Assembly (NCBI GenBank): GCA_905331475.1
Contig: CAJNYU010003045.1
Coordinates: forward strand, 124,001-188,000
DNA: 64,000 nt
Origin: Rotaria socialis
Lineage: Eukaryota; Rotifera; Eurotatoria; Philodinida; Philodinidae
Direction: 5' to 3'
In this document: positions 62,252 to 64,000 of the stretch, in pieces
How positions within the stretch are numbered: position 1 is the stretch's first letter
How the letters are laid out: every line of letters begins with the position of its first letter
The notes under the pieces: model-generated
Seen by the model: the letters and a program-made list of their open reading frames with translations, nothing else
The model's database searches: none
What the model was told of the DNA's origin: nothing
Position numbers and translations under genes: made by a program

Positions 62252-63797
62252 TTATTGTTGTTGTTGTTGTTGACGTCGTGCTTGTTCTAAATAGAAAACG
62301 ATTGCCAATGTATAAAATTCATTATATACTTCCAGGATTCACTAACCTTCTTCGACCTTCTCTAACGACCATTGTGCCACAAGCAACCTTACCGACTCAT
62401 CCATAAGTTGTTTAAATTCTTCATCAGTTAATTGATGAGCTTGAAATTTTTGTTTTTTTGCCGATATACTTGTTTTCAAAAGATCTATTTCTCGTCTGTA
62501 TGCAACAACCTAAATAGACAGATGGAATAAGTATTTTTTTAAAAGAAGACGAAAGCATGCGAAACAGTGCGAGATGTATGCAAATAAAACGGTGGGGTAA
62601 AAATAATAGAAAAAAAAGTTTTCCATGGAAATGCATCTCAAATAACATAAAGCAAGAAAATGGGTTTGGTGGAAAAGGCAGAAAGAGAAAACGTCGAAAA
62701 GGAAAACATAGAAGGGGAAAATGCAGAAATTCTAAACATCGAAAGGTAAATGTCGAAAATTGCGTTTTTTGATAATTTTAACGAAAAATAAAAATTTATT
62801 CGATCATATGATAAAATACAATAAAAAAAAGAAAACTAAGTTTATCAGTATTATTTTATTTTTTTTTGTGATCCAAGTAGTAATGCTAATCCCTTCAATA
62901 ATTGCTTTGCATTAATTACCAAATCAAAAGAAAAAATTTTCGTTATCTATAGACATCTTTTTCATTCTACGTTTTCCTTTTCAAAATTCTTCTACTTTTT
63001 TTCTCTGGCAGTTTTTCTTCGACACTGTTATTAATTATACTTTTTCCATTCGGCGTTTTTACCTTCTGAAATTTCCAGTTTCGACGTTTTCCTTTTTTTT
63101 CGACATTTTCCTTTCTGCCTTTTCCGCCAAGTCCGAGAAAATATCCTTAATCTATTGCTTACTAGATCAATAGCCATTTAAAAACAAAATAATGTAGTGG
63201 ATGTGGATATGCGATTAGCTATACAATTTTAACCTGTTATATACATTTTCACTCATCTGTAAGAGCTAATCAAATTGCAGATGCGTCTATTGTTCCAAAG
63301 GTCATGAACAAAGAGAAAAAATAAAAAAAAATGTTCGCGGACGAATATTGTTCATCGAGTCAAAGATCGAATATCAAGAGAACACTTGTTTGATACAATT
63401 GATAATCGTAAAGAAAAATATTCTCAAGATATGCATATATTTTGACTGAGTATATTTAGCAATTTAGGGAACGTAAACTGAATGAAAAAACAAATGCTTA
63501 CTCCATTAACACTGAACAAAGTAAGAAAAACCAAAGGCATAAATAGAATATATGAAAAATCTTTTGTTCGATATTATGCTTACAGTTGTGCATCTGTAAC
63601 TGCATTAAATTCCAATGTAAATACCAATTGAAATGAGATTGAAGCACAATCTAGAACGAAAACAACGAGTAAATATATCAGTTCATATGAAAATCGAACA
63701 TCTTTCTAATAGCTTTTTTTATTGACTTATCATTATCTAAATCAATTACTATTCTTACGTTTTGTTAATGAATCATCATTTGAACGATACACACGCG
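62252..63797 (-). CDS. Unassigned protein, 3' end (coiled-coil C-terminus)
   Basis: 3' part of a minus-strand gene; the 5' part lies beyond or above 63797. Exons with agreeing phases: 63797-63759, 63650-63584, a proposed 10-base micro-exon 63511-63502, 62509-62347 and 62286-62252. The peptide reads RVYRSNDDSLTK, then SISFQLVFTLEFNAVTDAQL, VNG, VVAYRREIDLLKTSISAKKQ, LTDEEFKQLMDESVRLLVAQ, WSLEKVEE and EQARRQQQQQQ. The C-terminus is a charged helix, likely coiled coil, ending in polyQ encoded by CAA repeats. I do not recognise the family. The intron 62510-63501 holds a foldback element. Confidence 0.55.
62663..63135. mobile_element. Foldback element with purine-rich internal repeats
   Basis: Left end reads TTTGGTGGAAAAGGCAGAAAG; right end, on the other strand, reads ACTTGGCGGAAAAGGCAGAAAG. 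Both arms are built from imperfect units of the type GGAAAANGTCGAAA, giving an inverted arrangement of about 110 (left) and 185 (right) bases around a loop near 62775-62950. No coding frame. It lies inside an intron of the gene at 62252-63797. Seen directly; the class is inferred. Confidence 0.55.
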
Positions 63798-64000
63798 CTT
63801 AGAATATAGTTGTGCATCTTAAGAAAAAAACAAGAGAAACGAAATAAAGCTGAAGGAGAATAAAAGCAAAATGGTAAAGACCAGCTTTAGCGCAATAAGT
63901 CATATGGGCAAATAATTCGTTTTGCTCAATATCTGTCGATGGGAAGTAATTAGGGATGCAACGGTGACGATAACCGGTCTTATCGGTCACCGGTACATTT

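Noticed and set aside
1..64000. CRISPR array, prokaryotic operon, viral genome or bdelloid telomere repeat array
   Set aside because: No regularly spaced repeats, Shine-Dalgarno-led gene strings, viral replication genes or long telomere-like repeat runs were seen.
63960..64000. Palindromic ACCGGT-type motifs at the window edge
   Set aside because: Too short to judge; the sequence is cut by the window end.

Overview
The window looks like nuclear DNA of a small, intron-rich, AT-rich animal, most likely a bdelloid rotifer. Supporting signs are many 45-70 base GT-AG introns, an innexin, IFT88, a chitin-binding/EGF secreted protein, decayed copies of protein families I associate with bdelloids (F-box/LRR-like, and a membrane-protein family with a Tyr-His-Gln-Val motif), and a KUP-type potassium transporter that most animals lack. 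Species is not determined. Gene models were spliced by hand from frames, phases and splice sites, so inner boundaries may be off by a few bases.

Layout. 1-4064 (+): 3' half of IFT88. 5182-6090 (+): small AXH-domain (ataxin-1-like) protein. 6091-9869: gene-poor, with one short inverted-repeat element. 9870-14818 (-): a tight same-strand group, MGMT-like repair protein, ribosomal protein uL15/RPL27A and CTU2 (tRNA thiolation). A CTU2 intron carries a mariner-like inverted-repeat element around an assembly gap. 16293-17763 (-): LDL-receptor class A domain and membrane-anchor exons. 20491-22763 (+): secreted chitin-binding plus eight-EGF protein. 23888-26664 (+): innexin. 27678-28414 (-): EF-hand protein. 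28415-35979: accessory stretch with a decayed F-box/LRR-like gene split by an inverted-repeat element, and a 1-kb foldback element. 35980-36683 (-): RA-domain RASSF-like protein. 39261-39920 (+): unassigned small protein. 40336-47272 (-): large leucine-rich-repeat protein with polyQ and polyproline tail. 47737-53731 (+): APMAP-like, SPRYD7-like and ALDH4A1-like genes packed head to tail. 54631-55684 (+): SET-domain methyltransferase whose 5' end is lost near a poly-G/poly-C tract. 56001-58888 (-): KUP/HAK potassium transporter. 58889-62251: gene-poor with a gene fragment. 62252-63797 (-): 3' end of an unassigned coiled-coil gene with a foldback element in an intron.

How the genes relate. The most notable layout is two same-strand clusters (MGMT-RPL27A-CTU2 and APMAP-SPRYD7-ALDH4A1) with 73-235 base gaps. 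In each, every downstream gene has a good 3' splice acceptor directly before its start codon and the first gene does not. Bdelloids are known to use spliced-leader trans-splicing, so these may be operon-like units. The rest are ordinary housekeeping, ciliary, signalling and surface genes with no shared pathway visible.
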